From NCBI GenBank assembly GCA_903877645.1, contig CAIRES010000042.1, positions 1 to 64,000 on the forward strand: a stretch of 64,000 nt of DNA, read 5' to 3'. Positions 33,838-41,686 of this stretch are shown here, piece by piece. Below the pieces are notes generated by a model. The model did not search any database, had not been told where the DNA came from, and saw nothing but the letters and a program-made list of their open reading frames with translations. Source of the DNA: an uncultured Bacteroidota bacterium (GTDB lineage Bacteria > Bacteroidota > Bacteroidia > Chitinophagales > Chitinophagaceae). A program made the translations under genes and the position numbers. Within the stretch, counting starts at the first letter, position 1. The number at the start of each line of letters is the position of its first letter.

Positions 33838-33934
33838 TAATGTTATTTAAACGCTGTGCAAAGTTCTTAAAAAATATCCATTGTTTAGTGATGTGTTGTA
33901 TTAATTGTTGGGTGTGCTGTTGTGCCAGCCCATA

Positions 33935-35470
33935 CTAATACCGGTAATTGTTTATTGGCCTGCCCATTGTTACAATTCCTTCGTCCACACCTTTAGCGGT
34001 CTTCTCCATCATTATCCATATAGCTCCTTCTACCGCATCGGGGCCATCATCGTGTGCGTGGCTGCCGGGTGCAAAGGCCACAAACTGCTCGGCCAGGCGC
34101 TGCATGTGCGGGTTATGCCGTTCCTGTTCATTCAGGTATAGCTCGCCATTGCGGTGCAGCGGCTCCAGCAGGCTTTCTATTCGCATAAACTTATCGGGCT
34201 TTTTACGCTTATCGCCGCGAATGGGTATTTTCATTCCGCTGCGGTTGCCCATATCGTTCATTTCTTTGAGCAGCACATCCTGCATAAATACCTCTTCCAT
34301 AAAATAATAACAGGCGCAGGCTACCACCATCCTCATGATGTTCCGGTGCCATTCCACCATTCGGGCCGTGGTAGCCTGCTCCAAATAGCATTTAATGATG
34401 TGGTATTCATCCCCGGTTTTGCCCACCAGCACGGTGGCTTTGTAGTCGTTAGTGGCTTTATAAGAAGGGTCGGTGTAGCATACCAGCATTTTATAGTCTG
34501 CGAGTGGCCTTGCGGGCTTGTACGCCATTTCTTTAAACACCGACCCTTCGATAATGGGATTATTAAAATATTCTTTCTGCTGCGCCGCATAGCTCTTCTG
34601 GCTGAGCACACGGTCGATATCCGCTTCTGTATTTTTTTCGGGCCATGTGGCATGGCCCTGCTCATCGCGAATGCTTACTTCCTCCACATGGTCGGCCATG
34701 CGGGTGGCACGCTCTATGCAGCAATCTGCGGCTATACGGTTGCCACAAAAAATAATAGTAGTGGGCTGCGATACCGAGCGTGTACCTATAGCAGCCTCTT
34801 CTATCCACCGCCATTTTTTGGCAATGATCTCGGGGTTCAGGCAGTCGGCATCTGTGTCTACATCGTCAAATAATATCACATCGGGCCGCACCTGGTCGTT
34901 CTTTGTACCCCTTGGGCTTTGCCCGGCGCCGAGCGCACGAAATGCGATACCCGACTGCGTTATGAATTCCTCGGCATGCCATGTACCTGAATTTTCCTGT
35001 ATGCCATAGTCTTGAATAATGCGCTGGTTGTATTGCAGGTTGGCACGGTAAGGCATCAGCAAACGGGCGGCATTGTCGAGGCTATTGCTTACCATCAGTA
35101 TATAACGCTTATGCAGCCTGCCGGGCAATACTCTTCCGCTTCTATTGTCTTCGGGTATGTGGCCTGCCAATGCCAGGTACAGTACTTCCATCATGGTACG
35201 GGTACTCTTGGCCAGCTCGCGGCTCCAGAGGCGCACCTCGTACCACTCTGTATTTTGCAGTACCCGCATAGTGGCCCTTTTATGAAATGCGGCAGGCGGT
35301 GCGTAGCTATAACGTGGGAAGTAATACCTGAACCATTCTTCGGGGTTAGCCTCCAGCCGGGCTATTCTTTTTATACGGTTTCCATCTGTCTCTTCACTGT
35401 CAATTGATGTGGACTCCAATATTTGTTTTACATGCTCATCCCAATGAGCTATTGTTTGCTTCTCTGTCAT
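33935..35470 (-). CDS. Terminase large subunit (Mu gp28-like)
   Basis: The packaging motor/nuclease. A Walker-A-like WSRELAKST (82-90), Walker B VILFDDVD (198-205), 'TTIIFCGNRIAADCC' as motif III region and a nuclease domain with YTDPSYKATNDYKATVLVG (catalytic Asp) and HAHDDGPDAVEGAIWIM. 511 residues, full length for the family. It follows the small-terminase-like gene by 54 bp in block A. Intact, with no frameshift, which suggests the block is maintained by selection or recently acquired. Confidence 0.9.
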   Translation of the reverse strand: MTEKQTIAHWDEHVKQILESTSIDSEETDGNRIKRIARLEANPEEWFRYYFPRYSYAPPAAFHKRATMRVLQNTEWYEVRLWSRELAKSTRTMMEVLYLALAGHIPEDNRSGRVLPGRLHKRYILMVSNSLDNAARLLMPYRANLQYNQRIIQDYGIQENSGTWHAEEFITQSGIAFRALGAGQSPRGTKNDQVRPDVILFDDVDTDADCLNPEIIAKKWRWIEEAAIGTRSVSQPTTIIFCGNRIAADCCIERATRMADHVEEVSIRDEQGHATWPEKNTEADIDRVLSQKSYAAQQKEYFNNPIIEGSVFKEMAYKPARPLADYKMLVCYTDPSYKATNDYKATVLVGKTGDEYHIIKCYLEQATTARMVEWHRNIMRMVVACACYYFMEEVFMQDVLLKEMNDMGNRSGMKIPIRGDKRKKPDKFMRIESLLEPLHRNGELYLNEQERHNPHMQRLAEQFVAFAPGSHAHDDGPDAVEGAIWIMMEKTAKGVDEGIVTMGRPINNYRY

Positions 35471-35524
35471 ATACTGCGGGCTTATATAGAACTTTTACTT
35501 TTCATTACGGTCACGTTCCAATGG

Positions 35525-35977
35525 TTACAGCCACATATTGGCTGCTATGCGTTGTTTGATGAACGCATTCAATTGGATAGTGACCGTTTTGGTAAGTTCC
35601 AGGTCCTTTTTCAGCAGCCATGTGGTGAACAGCTCTGCTACTTCAATGATGGTGGCAATAGGCAGCGTAGTCTCCAGGTTTTTGACGGAAGCAGTATACT
35701 TGAGTATTAGGTCTACGGTCTTAGGATTTGTATTGCCTTCCTCTTTTGCATCTTTATTCAGCTTTTCCAGCAAGTCATACAGATGTGTCAACTGGTTAGG
35801 CCGCGAGGTGAGCAGGGAGCGCTTCATGCCATCCCATGCGCCGCTTTGTATCCAATGGCGTATAGTGGCTTCGTCGGCACCTGTATAGGCGGCTATCTCG
35901 CTGATAGTGTAATCTTGCTTTGTATAGAGTATACGCGCACTTTCTTTTCGGTCATTGTACTTATCTGCTTCCTGCAT
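35525..35977 (-). CDS. Terminase small subunit-like HTH protein
   Basis: 150 residues: RILYTKQDYTISEIAAYTGADEATIRHWIQSGAWDG is a helix-turn-helix of the sort found in small terminases (Mu gp27/DUF1804-like), followed by helices that could oligomerise (LLEKLNKDAKEEGNTNPKTVDLILKYTASVKNLETTLPIATIIEVAELF). First gene of block A. Its promoter region carries a three-site array shared with block B. Confidence 0.75.
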   Translation of the reverse strand: MQEADKYNDRKESARILYTKQDYTISEIAAYTGADEATIRHWIQSGAWDGMKRSLLTSRPNQLTHLYDLLEKLNKDAKEEGNTNPKTVDLILKYTASVKNLETTLPIATIIEVAELFTTWLLKKDLELTKTVTIQLNAFIKQRIAANMWL

Positions 35978-36026
35978 TTTGATAGGGGATTATAGATATG
36001 AAGGGTAAAAATTACCTTTCATAGCA

Positions 36027-36117
36027 CAAAGGTGAAGCGCATTTTTGGAAACAACAATTTGAATATCTATGACAGACGCGTACAAGTCTATGACAGCGCG
36101 GAAAGCGCGCTGTCATA
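36027..36117 (-). promoter_or_regulatory. Promoter A: -7-like box plus three TATGACAG half-sites 21 bp apart
   Basis: Half-sites at 36068-36075 (TATGACAG), 36089-36096 (TATGACAG) and 36110-36117 (CTGTCATA, inverted). The last two form a perfect 12-bp stem palindrome with loop GAAAG. On the minus strand a -7-like CACCTTTG (36027-36034) lies exactly 33 bp from the nearest half-site. The next gene on that strand is the small terminase (start 35977). The same layout, mirrored, occurs at 61312-61402. Confidence 0.8.
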
Positions 36118-36324
36118 AAACTTTTTTCTGTGGATAACGTGTATCAGTTACTTGAATTTCTATGCAATAAACATGCGCATATTATTGCTATGGCAAAGTG
36201 CCGTGGAGCGAAGTGAAAAGCAGGATGCCCCGTCATAAAATGAGTGAATTTCTTAATGCATTAAAAGAGCAAGTACATGAAATATATTGTTTGGTATCCG
36301 GCTCAAATTCCGGCACGGCAGAGT

Positions 36325-36483
36325 TCATGCAGAAGCGCTTGTAGGTGGGTGGTATCGGTGCGGGAGCAGTAGGGGATTGTTTTTATGGTCGGGTATGATG
36401 TTGCTGGCCCGCTGATTACCGTTGCCGCAACTGGCGAAGAACAAGGTGCCAATAGCTATTGAAATGAGTGTGGTTGTGCACAT
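36325..36483 (-). CDS. Possible small lipoprotein (52 aa), perhaps a broken gene
   Basis: From ATG 36483: MCTTTLISIAIGTLFFASCGNGNQ, a lipoprotein signal with lipobox FASC (Cys19), then 33 residues to a stop at 36325. The +1 frame continues for a short way with a plausible peptide (TDTTHLQALLHELCRAG), so the gene may carry a frameshift. Lies between the block A promoter and the divergent acetyltransferase. The remainder of 36118-36562 shows no other gene. Confidence 0.35.
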   Translation of the reverse strand: MCTTTLISIAIGTLFFASCGNGNQRASNIIPDHKNNPLLLPHRYHPPTSASA

Positions 36484-36562
36484 GATGTGTTATAAAAATA
36501 CCGCTTTATATGCGAATAGCTGCCCGGAATGGTTTGGGTACACAGGTACTTTAATAGTTTAT

Positions 36563-36570
36563 TAACTTTG
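36563..36570 (+). promoter_or_regulatory. -7 box (TAACTTTG) for the acetyltransferase
   Basis: TAACTTTG matches TAnnTTTG, 16 bp before the ATG at 36587. Confidence 0.55.
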
Positions 36571-36586
36571 CCGCCATTCATTGGTT

Positions 36587-37138
36587 ATGATCGGGCAGCT
36601 AACTATATACAGGGCAGACATACAGGATATAGATATACTGGCACATTTGAGTATCAGTACATTCCGCGACGCATTTGGCCAGGCCAATACCAAGGAAGAC
36701 ATGGACAAGTACCTGGCCGAAGAAATGAGCCGTGAAAAGTTATACGCAGAATTGAATGACAAGGATAATTGTTTCTTTATGGTGAGTGACCATGAGCGGG
36801 TTGTGGGTTATGCCAAAATGCGCGTAGCTGATATACCTGAAGAACTTGCAGGTACTAACCCTATAGAGGTAGAGCGCATCTATGTGCTACAGGCATACCA
36901 CAATAAAAAGATAGGCACTGTGCTTATGGACCACTGCATAACATTTGCCATGCATGGAGGCTATGATGTACTGTGGCTGGGTGTATGGGAGCATAACGGC
37001 GGGGCCATCCGGTTTTATGAACGCCTGGGTTTTGAGCTGTTTGGTGCACACAACTTCCTGCTGGGGAACGATATGCAGACAGATGTGCTGATGAAGAAAA
37101 AATTAAGTGGTAGTGATCATATCACTACCACTTCGTAA
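36587..37138 (+). CDS. GNAT-family N-acetyltransferase
   Basis: 183 residues from ATG 36587 (MIGQLTIYRADIQDI). Core GNAT features: VVGYAKMRVADIPE (beta 4), VERIYVLQAYHNKKIGTVLMDHCI with the acetyl-CoA pyrophosphate loop (the usual R/Q-x-x-G-x-G/A reads H-N-K-K-I-G-T), 'LWLGVWEHNGGAIRFYERLGFELFG' (motif B). Similar to polyamine/amino-acid N-acetyltransferases (PaiA-like). Its last ten codons form one arm of a terminator palindrome shared with the convergent M16-like gene. Confidence 0.9.
   Translation: MIGQLTIYRADIQDIDILAHLSISTFRDAFGQANTKEDMDKYLAEEMSREKLYAELNDKDNCFFMVSDHERVVGYAKMRVADIPEELAGTNPIEVERIYVLQAYHNKKIGTVLMDHCITFAMHGGYDVLWLGVWEHNGGAIRFYERLGFELFGAHNFLLGNDMQTDVLMKKKLSGSDHITTTS
37097..37133 (-). 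terminator. Terminator hairpin inside two convergent coding ends
   Basis: Perfect 13-bp stem AAGTGGTAGTGAT/ATCACTACCACTT (37105-37117 and 37121-37133), loop CAT. On the minus strand it is followed by AATTTTTTC (37097-37104), so it should end M16-like transcripts. The stop codon of one gene and the last codons of the other lie in it. Confidence 0.75.
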
Positions 37139-38400
37139 TATGCTTTCGGGTTGAAATATTTTTGTGCCAATGCCTGTAACTCCTGTGCCGTAACGCTTTT
37201 GTATATCTGTACGTTATTATTGAAATAGTCTTCGGTAAAGCCATTTAATATAAGCGTCCGCCAGCGTTGCAGTATAGAGAAAGGTCCATCAAGGTCGCCG
37301 AGGAGGCCGCCGAGGAGATAGTTTTTAACGAGGAGCAATTCGTCTTCGTCGGCAGCTTCGTTGCAGAGGACATCCATTTCATGGTATATCTCTTTTATCG
37401 CCTTTTCCACAACATCCCTGCCTGTTTCTGTATGAATAACAAAAGAGCCTCCATTCAACTCGGGAGAAAGTGAACTATAAATACCGTATGTATAGCCTTT
37501 GTCTTCGCGTATATTGCTCATCAACCGGGAGCCAAAATAGCCGCCGAACAAAGTATTAAGGACTACAAAAGGAGTGTAGTCGGGGTGGTGACGATTAGGA
37601 AATAAACTGCCTATCCGTATAGCTCCCTGTACGCCATTAGGGTCATTGCTGATGTGGTGTACCCTTTCGGTCATGGCCGGCACCTGAAAAATACCTGTGT
37701 TGACTATTTTTTTCCCTGTAGCAACCTTTCCAAAAAAATCATTCAGGTACTTTACTTCTTTATCGCCAACCTGCCCTGCCATAAAAATACGTGCATCAGC
37801 AAAATTGTAATTGTTTTTATGAAAGGCTACGAGGTCTTCGCGGGTGAGGGCTTCAATGCCTTCCTTCTTTGAGAACCTACCATAAGGATGGTCTTCCCCA
37901 AATAACAACAGATCAATTCTTTGATTAGCTACAAACTCGCATTGGCGGAGATTGATCAGTAATCGCTGAACCGTATTCTGCTTGTAGATGCCGAGCTCAT
38001 GCTCAGGAAAAGTAGCTTCCATGATCACCTCGCGTACTATTGGCAACAGTACCGGAAGGTGTTTGGTGAGCGAGTAAAGTGTAATAGTCGTAAAATCATT
38101 GCCTGCAGACACTTTAAGCTGTGCGCCGTAAAATTCGAGCGATTCATTTATCTGTTCCGCAGTATATTTCAGCGTGCCATTTTTCAACAGCCCGGCTGTA
38201 GCTTGTGCCACAGAAGCCTTTTGTTCCTGCCACAGGCCTGCTTTAAACATCCAGTCTATTTGTACCACGTCCTGCACACCGGCGTTCAGCCAATATACGG
38301 GCACGCCATTGTCAAGCGATATCTCATTCATTGGAGGAAGCTTGTAATCAAACGTAACGGCATCATGAATTGGTGGTACTATCTTACGATCTAATATCAT
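37117..38400 (-). CDS. M16 (insulinase)-family protein without the zinc site
   Basis: 427 residues with two M16 halves. The N-terminal half should hold HxxEH, but the segment reads GLWQEQKASVAQATAGLLKNGT, so the metal ligands are absent. The C-terminal half keeps YFGSRLMSNIREDKGYTYGIYS, the conserved arginine-tyrosine element of non-catalytic M16B subunits. Such subunits normally pair with an active M16 encoded next to them; no active partner is in this window. Cytosolic or periplasmic: no signal peptide is visible. Confidence 0.85.
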   Translation of the reverse strand: MILDRKIVPPIHDAVTFDYKLPPMNEISLDNGVPVYWLNAGVQDVVQIDWMFKAGLWQEQKASVAQATAGLLKNGTLKYTAEQINESLEFYGAQLKVSAGNDFTTITLYSLTKHLPVLLPIVREVIMEATFPEHELGIYKQNTVQRLLINLRQCEFVANQRIDLLLFGEDHPYGRFSKKEGIEALTREDLVAFHKNNYNFADARIFMAGQVGDKEVKYLNDFFGKVATGKKIVNTGIFQVPAMTERVHHISNDPNGVQGAIRIGSLFPNRHHPDYTPFVVLNTLFGGYFGSRLMSNIREDKGYTYGIYSSLSPELNGGSFVIHTETGRDVVEKAIKEIYHEMDVLCNEAADEDELLLVKNYLLGGLLGDLDGPFSILQRWRTLILNGFTEDYFNNNVQIYKSVTAQELQALAQKYFNPKAYYEVVVI

Positions 38401-38440
38401 CTTGTATACTTAAAGTATTCTTTAAAATTTTGTTTTGCAT

Positions 38441-38956
38441 TTAAGACTTTACAAATAACGCTCTCAATTCGCCGGCATCATCTGTACTCATTTTCCCGCC
38501 TAGTATCAATCTCAATTGCCTTCTGCGCAGAGCGCCGTTATACATTTCCTTTTCGGCTTCGGTATCCGGGATCAGATCGGGCACCTTTCTCGGACGGCCG
38601 TTAGGATCCAGCGCCACAAAGGTCATGTATGCTTCATTGGAAAGGTATTTATACTGTGCCGAAAGGTCCTCACCCCATACGCGCAGATATACCTCCATTG
38701 AGGTATTGAAAGAACGGGTAAGCTTAGCCTCTATGGTGAGAAGGTTGCCTAATTTTATAGGATTGGCAAAAGATACATTATCAACCGATGCTGTAACTAC
38801 CGGGCAATTGCAGTGTTTTTGCGATGCGATCGCTGCGGCAATGTCCATCCAATGCATGAGTTTGCCACCCATAAGGTTACCCAGCGTATTGGTATCATTG
38901 GGGAGTACCAACTCAGACATGATTACAAAAGTATCCTGTGGTTTCTTTATTTGCAT
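38441..38956 (-). CDS. Acyl-CoA thioesterase (hotdog fold, YciA/BACH-like)
   Basis: 171 residues: ELVLPNDTNTLGNLMGGKLMHWMDIAAAIASQKHC is the hotdog helix with the catalytic Asn/Asp, then 'VSFANPIKLGNLLTIEAKLTRSFNTSMEVYLRVWGED' and 'EAYMTFVALDPNGRPRKVPDL', all standard for cytosolic long- or medium-chain acyl-CoA hydrolases. Probably hexameric, cytosolic. Monocistronic on the minus strand, 40 bp upstream of the M16-like gene. Confidence 0.9.
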   Translation of the reverse strand: MQIKKPQDTFVIMSELVLPNDTNTLGNLMGGKLMHWMDIAAAIASQKHCNCPVVTASVDNVSFANPIKLGNLLTIEAKLTRSFNTSMEVYLRVWGEDLSAQYKYLSNEAYMTFVALDPNGRPRKVPDLIPDTEAEKEMYNGALRRRQLRLILGGKMSTDDAGELRALFVKS

Positions 38957-39031
38957 GACCTAAAATTAGGGTATATTATTTGAAGATGTCTTTATAAGGC
39001 ATTAATATACTGCATCGATGAATGTAAAGCA

Positions 39032-40465
39032 TTATTTCATCAACTCTTCGTAACTCATTATGCGGTAAGACTGTGTCGAATCCATTAGAAAATATTCATG
39101 GTTAAGCGTATTTACAGGCGTCATGCCAAATACGTCATAAAAGCCACCCGGCACTTTCAGCAGATCTGTTACTCTTTTGTCCTGGGGGCTAAATGAGAAA
39201 AAAGTAACGCGTGGACTATCATTATGCATTGCTGATGCCATGATCGTTTCAAACGGGAACGCCCATGTGAGGACGCTTATTTCGTTCAAAGACCTACTAT
39301 CCTTCAATGCCAATTTTACAATCCCCTTCTCTTTCATTTTTTCGTATATCTGCTCTTTAAACTCATACCGCTTATGAAAAACAACTGCAGATGAAGCAAT
39401 ATACCCGGTACGCACTAAGAAAATCAACAACATAAATACCACGGCATGGGAGGACTTTAACCTGGGGAGGGCCGTTAGTACAAATGGGGCTGCCATAATT
39501 ACGGCTATTGCTTTCCATTCCAGTTCGATGTGAAACAGAAGTACATTCTTATCAAAATCGCCATAAACAACTCCCATGAGTATTAGATAGCCAGCGCATG
39601 AGAGCAGGACCCATGTGATCAAAAGTTTCTTATTTTCTTTAACGAGATGGTATATGCCAATAAAAAAAACAATCATTGCCAGCCAGTAATTAGTACAACA
39701 CCTGTGGATGAACATTTTTATTACCGGCGTTTTAAATGCGTACACAATATCCGGTATTGACATACGGAACAAGCTTTTTAATTTGACCGAGTCGTATGAT
39801 GCCGGCTCGGTCATCATAAACTTTGTACTAACTACGGCCAGGAGAATACAGGTAAGCAGAATGGTATTTTTTGTGTTGTACTGCCAATGTCTTTTTTCGA
39901 TAATAAGATAGACCCACAAAAACGTAGTAGGGATAATGAGTACAAAATGAGCCGTGAGTGTAAAAAACGCTAAGACTGAGAATGGCAAAACCAACCATAG
40001 AATGTTTGCTTTCTTACTACCGTAATGAATGGTTACTGCAAAGAACAGAAACATCCATGCTATCCCTTGGTTGATCTCATCATTAGGTAAAAAATAGGAA
40101 TCACTAACGAACAGAAAATAATAAAGCGCCATGAGAATAGCCATTCCGTATTGCTTATATCTGTAAACAATGATAGCCGCAACTAAAAAGTAAAACAGAT
40201 TTACCCACACATCATAGGTAAATAAAATTGTCTTAACTGATAAGTGCAGATGTGTGGCTATATACGGAACAATAAGAGTGATGATGGCACCGTATCTGTG
40301 GTGCTCAATAGAAATGTGTTTCGTATTTATAATATTAAAGAGCAGATAAGCGGAATCTGCAAAAAGTGTCCGCTCTTTATAAAATATTATGGCACCGATT
40401 ATTAATACGGCCATTGCGGCAAGTGCAATTTTAGCACACTTCTTTAGGGTATCGCTGCTTTGCAT
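39032..40465 (-). CDS. Polytopic membrane protein, possible PMT/GT-C-type glycosyltransferase
   Basis: 477 residues, about 11 TM segments (first: IALAAMAVLIIGAIIFY). Short loops after TM1 (YKERTLFADSAYLLFN) and between later helices (YFLPNDEINQGIAWMFLF) resemble GT-C proteins, where an early acidic loop is catalytic, but no diagnostic DxD or DE dyad is certain. A hydrophilic C-terminal part of about 100 residues faces the periplasm. Function unknown; a membrane glycosyltransferase or a plain DUF membrane protein. Confidence 0.6.
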   Translation of the reverse strand: MQSSDTLKKCAKIALAAMAVLIIGAIIFYKERTLFADSAYLLFNIINTKHISIEHHRYGAIITLIVPYIATHLHLSVKTILFTYDVWVNLFYFLVAAIIVYRYKQYGMAILMALYYFLFVSDSYFLPNDEINQGIAWMFLFFAVTIHYGSKKANILWLVLPFSVLAFFTLTAHFVLIIPTTFLWVYLIIEKRHWQYNTKNTILLTCILLAVVSTKFMMTEPASYDSVKLKSLFRMSIPDIVYAFKTPVIKMFIHRCCTNYWLAMIVFFIGIYHLVKENKKLLITWVLLSCAGYLILMGVVYGDFDKNVLLFHIELEWKAIAVIMAAPFVLTALPRLKSSHAVVFMLLIFLVRTGYIASSAVVFHKRYEFKEQIYEKMKEKGIVKLALKDSRSLNEISVLTWAFPFETIMASAMHNDSPRVTFFSFSPQDKRVTDLLKVPGGFYDVFGMTPVNTLNHEYFLMDSTQSYRIMSYEELMK

Positions 40466-40483
40466 GTTTTATAGTATTCCGTA

Positions 40484-41650
40484 TTACCGCTGCACCGTTA
40501 AAGGAATCGTGGTTACCTCTACATTGCCATTGTTTACCTTGAGGTAGTATATACCGGGAATGATCGCGGATGGCAGTGTTATTGTAGCGCTACTTTGATT
40601 TACATTCAATACACCTTTAGCCGCACTCCTGCCATTGATATCTATTAGATCATAAGTCATTTGGCCTGTCATCATTGCAGGCACCTGCAGGGAGATGGTA
40701 TTGGTAACTACAGGGTTGGGATATATTCTCACAGCACTATTGTCCAATATATTTTCAACACCTACATTACTTTTAAGCCGCTGCACATGGGTTGTGGCCA
40801 TGTATGGCTGTGTGTATGCAGCGTCATTAAATTCTATTTGCGCCAGCGCAGTAACCTCCTGCGGGCGGTAGTAATTTTGTTCGTAAGTGGTATCCTTTTG
40901 GCCTTGCGCTAAATGAAAAAAGGTTAATAACGCTGTACTAAATGTACTACCGTTCAGAAAAAAACTATCGGTATGAATGATCATTGTTTGCACCTGCAAT
41001 ACTTCGTGGTAAGGAGAAGGGGTGCCGTCTTCTTCCTTTACCCTCATGCTGCCCCAACCGATTACCGAATCCTTTTCTGTGGTGTATATACGCGCCACGC
41101 CAGGATTAGGAGCATATGTTGCAGATAGAAGGGATAATTGAAAATTGAGGTCTGAGCTATAAGAAGACACCCATGATGTATGGTAAGTAGCAGGGAAGGC
41201 AATTTTTGTGCGGGGAGATGTGTACAACATATTCTGCCCGGTTATTACAAAACTGTCAGCTGTAAAGCTAGTAATACTTGCTAAGCTAAAAGCTTTCTGC
41301 TGAATAGTAATCCCATATTCTTTGATACCTGCGCTGGTTATATTACAATTGACATTGCCCTGGTAGCCAAAGCCTCCAAAGTCGTACAAACTACTATCGG
41401 CATACTGGTAGGCACCTGCTGCCACCCTATACAGAAAATGCACCGGCACAGAGTCTGTAACCACACTCATATCCCAGGTGCCGTTTGCCGCGGCAGCCAG
41501 TACCGGGTAAGCAGATGGTGAATCTGTGACCTTCAGGCTATCGGTACCTAATACTGAGGACGGATAACTTGCAGATGTGAGCGTGATCTGCGCATGAACA
41601 CCCTGGCTTGCCAGCAGTGCAACAAATAATACCCGCAAAACACTTTTCAT
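40484..41650 (-). CDS. Secreted protein with T9SS sorting domain
   Basis: 388 residues, signal peptide MKSVLRVLFVALLASQGVHAQ, a beta-rich middle region without a recognised fold, and a C-terminal sorting domain: AVRIYPNPVVTNTISLQVP, 'YDLIDINGRSAAKGVLN' and 'IIPGIYYLKVNNGN'. It is therefore exported by the type IX system. Preceded by a perfect -7 box 14 bp upstream of the ATG. Confidence 0.82.
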   Translation of the reverse strand: MKSVLRVLFVALLASQGVHAQITLTSASYPSSVLGTDSLKVTDSPSAYPVLAAAANGTWDMSVVTDSVPVHFLYRVAAGAYQYADSSLYDFGGFGYQGNVNCNITSAGIKEYGITIQQKAFSLASITSFTADSFVITGQNMLYTSPRTKIAFPATYHTSWVSSYSSDLNFQLSLLSATYAPNPGVARIYTTEKDSVIGWGSMRVKEEDGTPSPYHEVLQVQTMIIHTDSFFLNGSTFSTALLTFFHLAQGQKDTTYEQNYYRPQEVTALAQIEFNDAAYTQPYMATTHVQRLKSNVGVENILDNSAVRIYPNPVVTNTISLQVPAMMTGQMTYDLIDINGRSAAKGVLNVNQSSATITLPSAIIPGIYYLKVNNGNVEVTTIPLTVQR

Positions 41651-41664
41651 AAAGCTGATTTACA

Positions 41665-41672
41665 CAAATATA
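41665..41672 (-). promoter_or_regulatory. -7 box (TATATTTG) for the T9SS protein
   Basis: Minus-strand TATATTTG, matching TAnnTTTG, 14 bp upstream of the ATG at 41650. Confidence 0.55.
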
Positions 41673-41686
41673 TACATGTAAATTGA

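Noticed and set aside
33277-33840. Plus-strand ORFs of 103-160 residues opposite the Lys/Asp-rich protein
   Set aside because: They are antisense shadows of the Asp-rich tail (runs of Ser/His) and have no start context.
36068-36117. Reading the palindrome as a Rho-independent terminator
   Set aside because: No plus-strand gene lies upstream, the T run is displaced from the stem, and the same geometry recurs upstream of block B as a promoter-site array.
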